Assembly: GCA_964644845.1 (NCBI GenBank)
Contig: CAZXXS010000032.1
Span: 1 to 32,534 of the forward strand
Direction of reading: 5' to 3'
Length of the DNA: 32,534 nucleotides
Source of the DNA: Geothermovivens sp964644845
GTDB taxonomy: Bacteria; Zhuqueibacterota; Zhuqueibacteria; Oleimicrobiales; Geothermoviventaceae
Made by a program: the position numbers and the translations under genes. Under the pieces are notes generated by a model. That model worked only from the letters and a program-made list of their open reading frames with translations. It did no database searches and had not been told where the DNA came from. Positions within the stretch are counted from its first letter, which is position 1. Every line of letters starts with the position of its first letter. Positions 7,085-15,083 of this stretch are shown here, one piece after another.

Positions 7085-8441
7085 CTACACCATTTTGGTC
7101 GTTGACGACGAGCCGACACAGGTAGAAGCTCTGGCCGGGTTCTTGAAGAAACTCGGCTACGGCGTGCGCAAAGCAAGCTCTGCCGAAGCGGCTTTGCAAA
7201 CAGTCCGCAGTGAGCCCGTGGACCTGGTGCTGACGGACATGCGTATGCCTGGCATGGATGGTGTGAGCCTTGTGCGGGAAATCAAGCGCTTGAGTCCAGA
7301 AATCGACGTCATCGTGATGACCGCTTTTGGCAGTGTCGAGTCGGCTGTGGATGCGATGAAGAACGGGGCTCTGGACTACCTCAGCAAGCCGATCGATCTG
7401 GACCAGCTCGAGGTCGTTGTGGAGAAAGCGCGAGAGCGCCGACAGTTGATCTCCGAAAACCGCTGGCTGCGAGAGCAACTGGCTGACGGCTACGGTTTCG
7501 GAAGCATCGTGTCGGTGAGTCCGGCGATGAGCGAAGCCCTGAGTGTCGCGGCACGGGCTGCGGTGAGCAAGGCCACGGTGTTGATTCTTGGCGAAAGCGG
7601 CACAGGCAAAGAACTGGTAGCCAGGGCCATTCACCAGGCAAGCCCGCGAAAGAGCCGTCCGTTCGTGGTTGTCAATTGTGCGGCCTTGCCGGAGAGTCTA
7701 CTGGAAAGCGAGCTCTTTGGCCACGAAAAGGGAGCTTTCACCGGGGCGGACCGTCTGCGGAAGGGCCGTTTCGAGCTTGCCAACGGGGGGACTCTTTTCA
7801 TCGACGAGGTTGGCGATTTGCCCCCCGCAACCCAGGTAAAGCTCCTTCGTGTTTTGCAGGAGGGCGCTTTTGAACGCGTTGGCGGCTCAGAAACGATTCG
7901 GGTAGACGTACGGATTGTGGCTGCCACGAACAGGGATCTGGACACTCTGGTGGCCCGAGGCGAGTTCCGAGAGGACCTTTACTACAGACTCAATGTGGTG
8001 CGCGTGTGGCTGCCACCCTTGCGCGAACGGCGAGAAGACATCCCCCCACTGCTCGACCATTTTCTGCGCCGGTATGCTCAGGAGAACGACAAGCAGATCG
8101 AAGGGTTCTCGAAAGAGGCCCTGGACCTCCTCCTGAAGTACGACTACCCCGGCAACGTGCGGGAACTGCAGAACATTGTGGAGCAAGCCGTGGTGCTGGC
8201 CAGGGACCGGTTTATTACGACTCGCGATCTGCCGGTCACACTGCGCTCCCGAGTTGCGGGACGATCCGAAGAGGCAGAAGGAAAGACGTTCGCTGAGAAG
8301 GTGGCTGCTTTCGAGAAGAAGTTGATCCTGGAAGCTCTGAAAGAGGCAGGAGGAGTACAGACGCGGGCTGCAGAATTGCTGGGGATGACGGAACGGAACC
8401 TGCGCTACAAGTTGAAGAAGTACGGAATCAAAGCGAGTTAG
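7077..8441 (+). CDS. NtrC-family sigma-54-dependent response regulator
   Basis: This 454-residue regulator is the partner of the kinase just upstream. The receiver domain has acidic pair D10-D11, phospho-acceptor D54 in LTDMRMPG, T82 and K104. The AAA+ domain has Walker A GESGTGKE (172-179), the sigma-54 contact loop GAFTGA (219-224), Walker B TLFIDEVGD and the YYRLNV and PLRERREDIPPL segments. A C-terminal Fis-type helix-turn-helix (AAELLGMTERNLRYKLKKYG) binds DNA. The start ATG has GAGGGGAG just upstream. All motifs for sigma-54 activation are intact. The targets are unknown: I searched the intergenic regions of the window for TGGCAC-N5-TTGC promoters and found none. Confidence 0.95.
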   Translation: MLDYTILVVDDEPTQVEALAGFLKKLGYGVRKASSAEAALQTVRSEPVDLVLTDMRMPGMDGVSLVREIKRLSPEIDVIVMTAFGSVESAVDAMKNGALDYLSKPIDLDQLEVVVEKARERRQLISENRWLREQLADGYGFGSIVSVSPAMSEALSVAARAAVSKATVLILGESGTGKELVARAIHQASPRKSRPFVVVNCAALPESLLESELFGHEKGAFTGADRLRKGRFELANGGTLFIDEVGDLPPATQVKLLRVLQEGAFERVGGSETIRVDVRIVAATNRDLDTLVARGEFREDLYYRLNVVRVWLPPLRERREDIPPLLDHFLRRYAQENDKQIEGFSKEALDLLLKYDYPGNVRELQNIVEQAVVLARDRFITTRDLPVTLRSRVAGRSEEAEGKTFAEKVAAFEKKLILEALKEAGGVQTRAAELLGMTERNLRYKLKKYGIKAS

Positions 8442-9009
8442 ACGACAGGCCTGCCCGGCTGCGGGCGGCAGTCCAACGTCTCTTCGAGCTTCTTTAGGGA
8501 TGGACGCCTCCGGTAACATTAGCTTGAGTCTCTTGGCTCGAGGGGTGACCTTTGAGCCTAACGTGGCGGTTGTAGCGTTGCTTCGAAATAGTTCGCCTTG
8601 CTTTGGGGAGCGTGTTCATTTGCCTCCGTTCACGGCTGACTGGGGACTCGTTTTCGCTCGTGTCGAACCGTCGGTGCGCGGTTGCGTGTTCCGACTGGAA
8701 AGTGACTCACTCACCTGCCTGAAGGCCGTACGCACTCGTGACCTGTTCCCACTGTCTCTACGAGAATCGGCGTCCCTCCGTGTGTCGGGATTGCGTAAGC
8801 CCGGTTGTCGCCTGCCCCAGATAGTGGGAAACCACTGGCATTTCTCCGGGGAGTGCATGAGTCTCTACCTGCGACACAGTTGAAGCAGGTGCTACCGTCA
8901 TTCCGGACGTCGAATCTTGTTTACCTGCTCAATCGCGTGAGTGTAGGCGAACTTGCATCTCGCTTGGGGTTGATTTGAGGGGAGAGCGCAGTGTTGCCGT
9001 GCAAGAATA

Positions 9010-9044
9010 GGGAAATTGCCAAGCATTTTGGCAGGAATTCTCCC
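9010..9044 (+). repeat. Long bulged hairpin
   Basis: Arms 9010-9022 and 9028-9044 pair through GGGA/TCCC, AATT/AATT and GCCAA/TTGGC around a GCATT loop, for 13 bp. There is a 3-base bulge (9033-9035) and a single C bulge (9040). No T-tract follows, so it is not an ordinary terminator. Its function is unknown. Confidence 0.4.
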
Positions 9045-9424
9045 GCAAATTTGCAGGTGGGCACAGCACGGAACGGTTGCCACCAGGCTTAGGCCGTGCC
9101 TAAGTGTCGGACCTCGCCTGCACGGTGAGCCGGGTTCCGGCGAACAAGGAGGGGAAAAGCGGAACGTCCTGTCTCCAGGCCGGCCGGAAATTGAATTCCC
9201 CGGCTATTTCGGGCGTAGACCTGCTAAAGCGGGTTCATCTCAGAAACGGTTTCGAGCGGTTTTGACCTGCACGAGCCGGGCACTTCCAAGCCCTGCTACA
9301 AACGCAGAGCGATTCTTAAGCTTTAGCCCTGGTCTGGAGACGCTTTGGCCGGCAAGAGCCGGGCCGCTCTGAGGTGTCGGCCAGTTCTCACGGGAAAATG
9401 GGAGCGTCCCTGGCATTTTGCTCG

Positions 9425-9453
9425 TTGCGACTCTGCCCGCCTTTGCGTACATT
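9425..9453 (+). promoter_or_regulatory. Candidate promoter for the LPS operon, possibly giving a leaderless mRNA
   Basis: TTGCGA (9425-9430) and TACATT (9448-9453) are 17 bases apart; each matches the sigma-70 consensus at 4 of 6 positions. The expected transcription start, about 7 bases after the -10 box, falls at or within 2 bases of the ATG at 9462. That ATG has no Shine-Dalgarno sequence. Confidence 0.35.
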
Positions 9454-9461
9454 CCCGCTCG

Positions 9462-10370
9462 ATGGCAACCTTGCGAGACAAAGTTGAGTACGGCTTACTA
9501 CGCAGTCTGGTCTGGCCGCTGCAGCGGATGCCACTACCGTTTTCCGTGGCTGTCGGTGCAGGTCTTGGTGATTTTTTGTACCGTGTGATTGGTCTGCGCC
9601 GCGAGGTCACGCTCCAGAACCTGCGCACCGCGTTCCCGGAGATGCCTGGAGATGAGCTCCAGCGGCTGGCACTGCGGGTGTACCGTAACTTCGGGCGCAT
9701 GCTGGCGGAATTTGTCCGGGTGCCCCGGCTGTCTCCTCAGTTCCTGGCAGAACACGTCGAATTCGAGAACGAGGATGTTCTGCGTCAGGCGCTGGCTGAA
9801 GGGCGCGGGGGCATTCTCGTTACTGGCCACTTTGGCAACTGGGAGTGGATGGCCGCTTCTCTGTGCGCGCGTGGCTACGAAATGCAGCCGATCGTTGCCG
9901 AACAACGCAACCGTCTGGTGGAAAAGCTGATCGACGATTTCCGTGCGGCCGCTGGTGTAAAGGTGATCAAGTTCGGGGCGCCTTCGGTACGGCAAACGCT
10001 CAAGTTGCTCCGCAACAACAAGTTCGTGGGCATCCTGGCGGATCAGGACGCAGGGCGGAACGGCGAATTTGTTCCGTTTTTCGGGCGACCTGCGTCCACG
10101 CCCAAAGGACCAGCCGTTTTCCACTTGAAAACCCGTTCCCCGCTTATTTTCCTGGTTTCGCTAAGGTTGGGACCGGGCAAACACCGGGTAGTTTGCGAGC
10201 GCCTGGAGGCGAGCACAGACGGCAAGCTTACGGATGAAAACGTACACGCCGTTACTGCGGCCATCACGGCACGGCTGGAGGACTGGGTGCGTCGCTACCC
10301 GGACCACTGGTTCTGGATGCACCGGCGTTGGAAGTCGTCGCACTGGGTTGAACAGGGGACCCGGTCGTGA
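9462..10370 (+). CDS. Lipid A biosynthesis acyltransferase (LpxL/HtrB family)
   Basis: This is a membrane-associated acyltransferase of about 302 residues that should add a secondary acyl chain to lipid A (Kdo-lipid A). It has the LpxL-family HX4E catalytic motif as HFGNWE (H123, E128), preceded by GRGGILVTG, and a later NNKFVGILADQDAG segment typical of the family. The C-terminal YPDHWFWMHRRWK also matches. The open frame extends upstream to 9345, but the ATG at 9462 gives the usual N-terminus. It lacks a ribosome-binding sequence, possibly because the mRNA is leaderless. Its stop overlaps the next gene's GTG by 4 bases. Whether it acts as LpxL, LpxM or LpxP cannot be decided. Confidence 0.85.
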   Translation: MATLRDKVEYGLLRSLVWPLQRMPLPFSVAVGAGLGDFLYRVIGLRREVTLQNLRTAFPEMPGDELQRLALRVYRNFGRMLAEFVRVPRLSPQFLAEHVEFENEDVLRQALAEGRGGILVTGHFGNWEWMAASLCARGYEMQPIVAEQRNRLVEKLIDDFRAAAGVKVIKFGAPSVRQTLKLLRNNKFVGILADQDAGRNGEFVPFFGRPASTPKGPAVFHLKTRSPLIFLVSLRLGPGKHRVVCERLEASTDGKLTDENVHAVTAAITARLEDWVRRYPDHWFWMHRRWKSSHWVEQGTRS

Positions 10371-11419
10371 GATCTCCAGAGGCGGCTCGAGTTCGGCGGG
10401 TACTGATCGTTCAGACCGCGTACTTGGGCGACCTGGTCTTAGCCACGCCGTTGATTCGGGCTGCCAAGACGCTGTGGCCCGAGGCGGAAGTCGATTTTCT
10501 CTGCATTCCTCAGACCGCTGGACTGCTTGAAGGCCACCCCCTGCTGACTCGCCTGTTTGTGTACGACAAGCGACGCGCGTTGCGTGGGCTGGCGACTTTT
10601 GTGCCAACGGTGTTGGCCCTCCGGCAGCGGCACTACGACGTGGCGTTGGTTCCGCATCCCTCCCTACGCAGTGCCCTGCTCGTCGCGCTGGCTGGAGCTA
10701 CAGAGCGAATTGGTTTTGATCGGAACGCGGGCCGTTGGCTGTACACACGGGTGGTTGCCTACGCAAGAGAGAAGCACGAAGTTGAGCGGAACCTTGGGCT
10801 TCTGGAGCCTTTTGGCGGGGTGGCGCTGCCGGCCCGTCCGGAGCTGTTTCCGTCGGAAAGGGATCGGAACCGCGTGGCGAAATTGTTGCGTGACGTGGAC
10901 GACCGGTTTGTTGCCGTTGCCCCTGGGTCTGTTTGGCCCACGAAACGCTGGCTTCCCGAGGGTTTCGCACGGGTGTGTCACTGGCTCGCTGATCGGCACG
11001 GGTTTCGCTGCGTTTTGATTGGGGGTGCAGAGGACAGAAGTCTGGCGGCGCAGATCGTTGGCCTGACCAACGGAGCTGCTGTGAATCTGGCGGGCGAACT
11101 CACGCCGTTGCAGTCGGCGGAGGTCGTGCGTCGTGCCCGTTTGCTGGTGACCAACGACACAGCACCCTTGCACATGGCTTCAGCTGTGGGTACGCCGGTT
11201 GTGGCCATTTTCGGCCCGACTGTGCCGGAATTTGGGTTCGGCCCTTACCGGGTGCCCAGTCGAATCGCCCAGGTGAATTTGCCCTGTCGGCCGTGTGCAC
11301 CCCACGGTGGCAGGCGTTGTCCGATCGGCACGTTTGCCTGCATGCGAAAGCTGTCGGCGGAACGCGTTTACAACCTGGTCGTGGAACTTTTGGAACAAAC
11401 GGAACACGGGTCGGCATGA
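10367..11419 (+). CDS. waaF: Lipopolysaccharide heptosyltransferase II-like (GT9, WaaF)
   Basis: This is a 350-residue GT9-family glycosyltransferase that should transfer heptose from ADP-heptose to the inner core of LPS at the cytoplasmic face. The N-terminal domain begins RVLIVQTAYLGDLVLATPLI. The C-terminal donor-binding domain has PGSVWPTKRW (about 186-195) and TNDTAPLHMASAVGTP (about 262-277), typical of RfaF. A Cys-rich end (LPCRPCAPHGGRRCP) is also common in WaaF. The GTG start overlaps the upstream TGA by 4 bases and the stop overlaps tsaC by 4 bases. The WaaF assignment over WaaC or WaaQ rests on overall resemblance. Confidence 0.85.
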   Translation: MRSPEAARVRRVLIVQTAYLGDLVLATPLIRAAKTLWPEAEVDFLCIPQTAGLLEGHPLLTRLFVYDKRRALRGLATFVPTVLALRQRHYDVALVPHPSLRSALLVALAGATERIGFDRNAGRWLYTRVVAYAREKHEVERNLGLLEPFGGVALPARPELFPSERDRNRVAKLLRDVDDRFVAVAPGSVWPTKRWLPEGFARVCHWLADRHGFRCVLIGGAEDRSLAAQIVGLTNGAAVNLAGELTPLQSAEVVRRARLLVTNDTAPLHMASAVGTPVVAIFGPTVPEFGFGPYRVPSRIAQVNLPCRPCAPHGGRRCPIGTFACMRKLSAERVYNLVVELLEQTEHGSA

Positions 11420-12060
11420 AGAAGTTGAAGACGCCACAGTGGGAACGCCCGGACACCGGGGTGGTGCAAGAGGCTGCGGCTGTGTTGCGCTCTGGTGGTG
11501 TGATCGTTTACCCCACGGAGACGCTGTACGGTTTAGGAGCCGACGCGCGGAATCCCGAAGCAGTGCGGAGGGTGTTCGAGATAAAGAAAAGACCGCCGGA
11601 TCGCGCCGTGACCGTCATTCTGGGCAGCGAGGACATGCTTGATGAAGTGGTCTCCTCCGTGCCCGAACTCGCTCGCGAACTGACGGATGTCTTTTGGCCG
11701 GGACCGCTAACCCTCGTTTTGCCGGCCCGCAGCGATTTGCCAAAGCTTTTGCTTGCCGGTGGCACCACCATCGGTGTGCGGGTACCAGGCGACTACCTCT
11801 GCAGGGCACTGTCGAAAGAACTCGGCGGGCCGATTACAGCCACCAGCGCCAACATCTCGGGCGGGCCCGATTTAATCGACCCCGGCGACATTGAACGCGT
11901 CCTCGGGGAGGAAGTGGACTTGCTGATCGACGCCGGGCCAGCGCGCAGTCGCGTACCTTCGACGGTAGCGCTGGTCACAGACAGGAGCGTGCGGGTTCTT
12001 CGTGAAGGGCGGATCCGTGTAGAGGAGCTGCGCAAGGTGGTGCCGGAGTTGGAAGAATGA
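11416..12060 (+). CDS. tsaC: L-threonylcarbamoyladenylate synthase (TsaC/Sua5/YrdC family)
   Basis: The enzyme makes threonylcarbamoyl-AMP from threonine, bicarbonate and ATP, the first step of t6A37 tRNA modification. It is a 214-residue single-domain form without the C-terminal Sua5 extension. The GVIVYPTETLYGLGADA core (about 28-44), KKRPPDR (57-63) and TSANISG (143-149) supply the conserved K-x-R and S-x-N ligands of the YrdC fold. An open frame continues upstream inside waaF, but the ATG at 11416 overlaps the waaF stop by 4 bases and gives the standard N-terminus. The neighbouring phosphatase is also a frequent Sua5 neighbour in other bacteria. Confidence 0.93.
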   Translation: MKKLKTPQWERPDTGVVQEAAAVLRSGGVIVYPTETLYGLGADARNPEAVRRVFEIKKRPPDRAVTVILGSEDMLDEVVSSVPELARELTDVFWPGPLTLVLPARSDLPKLLLAGGTTIGVRVPGDYLCRALSKELGGPITATSANISGGPDLIDPGDIERVLGEEVDLLIDAGPARSRVPSTVALVTDRSVRVLREGRIRVEELRKVVPELEE

Positions 12061-12584
12061 GACGCGGTCGGTACGTTGTCGTCTTCGTGTGCACGGGGAA
12101 CGTGTGTCGCAGCCCGATGGCTGAAGCCATTTTGAAAGCGAAACTTCCCGAAGACCTGCGGCGCCGGGTCATTGTCAGATCCGCCGGCACGCTTGGTCTT
12201 CGCGGACAACGACCCACTCCGTTTGCAATTCAGGTTGCTCGCGAGCACGGGCTGGATGTTTCGCACCACAAATCACGAGCACTGGATGAAAGGCTGGTCT
12301 CCGTTGCCGACCTCATTCTGGGCATGGCTCCTGAGCACGTGACCTGGGTGCGCAAACGTTTCCCCGAAGCAGCCGATCGCGTGCACTTGCTCACCGCCTT
12401 TGGCCGGCGGGACGAAGACGGCGACGATCAAGGCATCGCCGACCCGATTGGGTTCGGCCTCGACACGTACCGCCAGACGTTTGAGCGGATCGAAAGGGAG
12501 ATCGAACGCATTTTGCCACGGCTCGAAAGCGAAATCAGGGCCGCTCTGGCGCCTGTCGGCACCGGGAAGGTGGGAAAGTCGTGA
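12057..12584 (+). CDS. Low-molecular-weight protein phosphatase
   Basis: This 175-residue protein belongs to the low-molecular-weight tyrosine/arginine phosphatase family. The N-terminal P-loop CTGNVCRSPMAEA contains nucleophile C12 and R18, and D129 in ADPIGFG is the general acid. In YwlE-type arginine phosphatases the residue after CTGN is Thr, while tyrosine phosphatases carry Ile or a similar branched residue. Here it is Val16, which favours a tyrosine phosphatase (inference from one residue). Start and stop each overlap a neighbour by 4 bases, between tsaC and a glycosyltransferase. Such enzymes can act on tyrosine kinases of polysaccharide export, but none is in view. Confidence 0.9.
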   Translation: MRRGRYVVVFVCTGNVCRSPMAEAILKAKLPEDLRRRVIVRSAGTLGLRGQRPTPFAIQVAREHGLDVSHHKSRALDERLVSVADLILGMAPEHVTWVRKRFPEAADRVHLLTAFGRRDEDGDDQGIADPIGFGLDTYRQTFERIEREIERILPRLESEIRAALAPVGTGKVGKS

Positions 12585-13612
12585 GGGTACTGCTTGTCCG
12601 TACCGACCGCCTGGGTGACGTGATCCTTTCAACGCCCGTGGCCACGTTGCTGAGAGTGATCCACCCAGAGGCGGAAGTGCTCATGCTTGTGCGGCAGAGT
12701 GTGGCCCCGCTGGTTCGGCTGCACGAGGACGTGGACCGCGTCGTTGAGCTCCCCGAACCGGAGACTGTCAGTGCTCTGGTGCAGGTTTTTCGACAGGCGG
12801 AACCGGACGCCGTTGTGATGTTGCACCCGACGTTCAGACTTGCACTGGCTGCTTGGCTGGCCAGAGTTCCGCGGCGCATTGGAACACGGTACCGGGCGTA
12901 CTCGTTTCTGTTCAACGAACCCGTGCGGGTTCACCGGAAGCATTCGGGCAAACATGAACTGGAGCTGAACGTCGAGACGGCAGCGCCTCTCGGTCTGGCA
13001 GGGATCGCAAACGTAAGACCCCTGTTTCGTTTCCGTATCCCGTTAGAAGTTGAGCAGGCGGTTGTGGCGCGCCTACGCGAGCTTGGTAGCAACCCCGAGG
13101 CGCCGGGCATTGTTTTGCATCCGGGTAGCGGTGGCTCGGCCCGAGACTGGCCAGTTCAACGGTTTGCCGAATTGGCCCGGCTTGTCTACAAAGCCGGATT
13201 GGGCCCGATCTGGGTTACGGGAACGGAGCCCGAGAAGAGATTGATTGACGACCTCGTCGCATTGAGTGACGTGCCGTTGCACCGGTTCGACGGGCAGTTG
13301 AGTCTCCCGGAACTGGCGGCGCTTTTGAAACGCGCGCGGGCCGTGGTGGCGAACAGTACGGGTCCACTGCATCTTGCGGTGGCGCTGGGCACCCCGGTAG
13401 TTGGGCTGTACTGCCCGCTTGGTCCCTGTCACCCGAGGCGTTGGGGGCCTTACGGCAGGCCCAACGCAGTGCTGGTGCCCCCGGTGCCGGAGTGCGACCG
13501 CTGCACACCAAGTTGTGTTCACTACGATTGCATGTTGAAAATCTCTGCGGAGCAGGTCCTTGAAAAACTGGAAGCCATTCTTGCAAATACGAATCCTGAC
13601 TCGCCGCCGTAG
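12581..13612 (+). CDS. Glycosyltransferase family 9 (heptosyltransferase-like)
   Basis: This is a 343-residue second GT9 enzyme, probably adding another core sugar to LPS. It opens with LLVRTDRLGDVILSTPV (about 4-20), has LHPGSGGSARDWP (about 178-190) in the donor site and NSTGPLHLAVALGTP (about 257-271) in the C-terminal fold. The end contains a Cys-rich segment (CDRCTPSCVHYDC). It differs enough from the first GT9 gene that it is not a recent duplicate. The GTG start overlaps the phosphatase stop by 4 bases, and the next gene begins 53 bases before this one ends. The exact acceptor (WaaC-, WaaQ- or other-type) cannot be read from the sequence. Confidence 0.85.
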   Translation: MRVLLVRTDRLGDVILSTPVATLLRVIHPEAEVLMLVRQSVAPLVRLHEDVDRVVELPEPETVSALVQVFRQAEPDAVVMLHPTFRLALAAWLARVPRRIGTRYRAYSFLFNEPVRVHRKHSGKHELELNVETAAPLGLAGIANVRPLFRFRIPLEVEQAVVARLRELGSNPEAPGIVLHPGSGGSARDWPVQRFAELARLVYKAGLGPIWVTGTEPEKRLIDDLVALSDVPLHRFDGQLSLPELAALLKRARAVVANSTGPLHLAVALGTPVVGLYCPLGPCHPRRWGPYGRPNAVLVPPVPECDRCTPSCVHYDCMLKISAEQVLEKLEAILANTNPDSPP

Positions 13613-14441
13613 TTTGCTCCCGCTGGCGCTGGTGCTTTTGTGGCTCGGTCTACCAGGGCGCGCTCTTCCAGCAGGAGAGGGAGGAGCGGGTTGCGACTCG
13701 GTCTCTGCGCAAGTAGGTGAACGGGAACGTTTCTACTTTCGTAAGTTGAAGCACATCCCGTTCGGTGTGGGAGAGGAATTCGAGTACACGGTTAAGTACG
13801 GTGTCATCAAAGCGGGCTCGGCCAACATGCGTGTAGAGGGGATGACCCAAACACAAGGGAGACCGTGCCTGCACGTGGTTTCGGAAGTGAAAACGGGGCG
13901 GTTCTTCAGCGCTTTCTTCAAGGTCCGCGACCGCGTGGAATCCTGGATTGATGCCGAGGGTGTCTACCCGTGGGAGTTTCGCAAGAAGCTGCACGAAGGC
14001 AGCTACCGGGCCTCGTTGCACGCCATTTACGACCACCGGCGAGGTCTTGCCTACGTGGACGGTGACACGGTGAGAATCCCACCCTTTGTACAGGACGTGC
14101 TTTCCGTGTTTTACTTCATTCGTACGCAGCCGCTCCATCTGGGCGAGGCCATTGACTTCTACAGCCACGACAACAAGAAAGTCTTTCCGCTCGAGGCCAG
14201 AGTGGTGCGGGAAGAGCGCATCAAAACCAAAGCGGGTAGTTTCGACACCTACCTGGTCATTCCGCAAATGCGGAAGACCCGAGAGGGGGCTGGGCTTTTT
14301 CGTCCCAAGGGTGAAATGTGGATTTGGTTCACCAAAGATCCATCGCACATTCCTGTTTTGATCAAGAGCAAGTTGAACTTTGGAAGCCTCACGCTGGAGC
14401 TGAAAAAAACGCGGCAACCAGAACGGCTCGTCGGGCGCTGA
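13560..14441 (+). CDS. Exported DUF3108 protein
   Basis: This 293-residue protein has a basic N-terminus (LTRRRSLL), a hydrophobic signal segment (about 19-38, PLALVLLWLGLPGRALPAG) and a DUF3108-like body (GEEFEYTVKYGVIKAGSANMRV, then a SAFFKVRDRVESWID segment). DUF3108 is a beta-rich periplasmic family of unknown function often found near lipid A and LPS genes. The start is TTG at 13560, chosen because GGAG (13549-13552) is 7 bases upstream and because later starts would lose the positive residues of the signal peptide. It overlaps the preceding glycosyltransferase by 53 bases, which supports co-translation. It is the last gene of the overlapped LPS operon; 246 bases follow before queF. Confidence 0.8.
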   Translation: MKNWKPFLQIRILTRRRSLLPLALVLLWLGLPGRALPAGEGGAGCDSVSAQVGERERFYFRKLKHIPFGVGEEFEYTVKYGVIKAGSANMRVEGMTQTQGRPCLHVVSEVKTGRFFSAFFKVRDRVESWIDAEGVYPWEFRKKLHEGSYRASLHAIYDHRRGLAYVDGDTVRIPPFVQDVLSVFYFIRTQPLHLGEAIDFYSHDNKKVFPLEARVVREERIKTKAGSFDTYLVIPQMRKTREGAGLFRPKGEMWIWFTKDPSHIPVLIKSKLNFGSLTLELKKTRQPERLVGR

Positions 14442-14687
14442 CCCCTAGATACCGCACCCTCCTGTCTCTGCCGGACTTGAAAGCAAGCCCTTTCGAGTGG
14501 GCCTCCTGCAGCGGGTGGACTGAAGGGGCAGCTGGGCGAAGCGGATTGCGATCTGGAGCGGTGTCCGCCGAGAGCAGAGTTTTCGTACAGGGCCAAAGCC
14601 GATCGCGCGCGGTGCAACACAACGGGCCAGGGGATTGCGCAACGTTGCTCTGAAAGAGGTGTCGTAAACGAAGGGAGGCAAAACGCA

Positions 14688-15083
14688 GTGCCAGACAAGG
14701 CGACCCAGGAAAAAGAAGCGCGAGAGCAGCGGAGAGTGGAGACGTTCCCGAACGAGTACCCCGACAGACGTTACACAATCGAGATCGTGAACGAGGAGTA
14801 CACATCCGTTTGCCCGCGCACAGGTCTGCCGGATTTCGGCCGGATCATCGTTCGGTACGTGCCCGACAAGAAAGTGCTCGAACTGAAGGCGCTGAAGTTC
14901 TACTTCCTGCAGTACCGGAACATGGGCATCTTCTACGAGCACGCTGTGAATCGCATCCTGGACGATTTGGTTGCCTCCTGTGAACCGCACGAAATGGAGG
15001 TGGTGGGGGAATTCAGCACACGTGGCGGTATGCACAGTCGGGTCGTTGTGCACTACAAGAAGGGTGGGGCCGAGCGTGGCTGA
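14688..15083 (+). CDS. queF: NADPH-dependent 7-cyano-7-deazaguanine reductase (QueF, short type)
   Basis: QueF reduces the nitrile of preQ0 to preQ1 in queuosine synthesis. This is the 131-residue unimodular form. C42 in SVCPRTGLPD is the nucleophile and D49 the acid; ELKALKFYFLQYRNMG is the substrate and NADPH-binding signature. The GTG start has GGGAGG 7 bases upstream. The 246 bases before it (14442-14687) contain no gene; I looked for a preQ1 riboswitch there and did not find one. queC overlaps its 3' end by 8 bases. Confidence 0.95.
   Translation: MPDKATQEKEAREQRRVETFPNEYPDRRYTIEIVNEEYTSVCPRTGLPDFGRIIVRYVPDKKVLELKALKFYFLQYRNMGIFYEHAVNRILDDLVASCEPHEMEVVGEFSTRGGMHSRVVVHYKKGGAERG

Larger units (their letters stand above)
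8442..9461. other. 1.0 kb intergenic region without a recognisable gene
   Basis: Open frames here (for example 8500-8883, 9016-9372) are Arg/Ser/Leu-rich, lack good ribosome sites and match nothing I know, so I do not call them. The region contains many dyads: GCC-GCCCG/CGGGC-GGC just after the regulator (8449-8469), AGTGG-GAAA-CCACT (8823-8836), AGCAGGT/ACCTGCT (8884-8890 with 8923-8929), a 13-bp bulged hairpin (9010-9044), palindrome GCAAATTTGC (9045-9054), CTTAGGC/GCCTAAG (9088-9104), GCCGG/CCGGC (9129-9141), a bulged 9-bp stem (9179-9204) and ACCTGC/GCGGGT (9219-9234), whose U-G pair fits plus-strand RNA. None has a clear T-tract. Confidence 0.5.

Noticed and set aside
8449..8469. Intrinsic terminator after the first two-component operon
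   Set aside because: The bulged 8-bp stem is directly after the stop, but the following sequence is not T-rich.
8500..8883. 127-codon open frame after the regulator
   Set aside because: Weak start context, no recognisable domain and composition unlike the flanking genes.
14442..14687. preQ1 riboswitch upstream of queF
   Set aside because: Expected from the gene function, but I could not find a preQ1-I hairpin with an A-rich tail or a preQ1-II core in these 246 bases.
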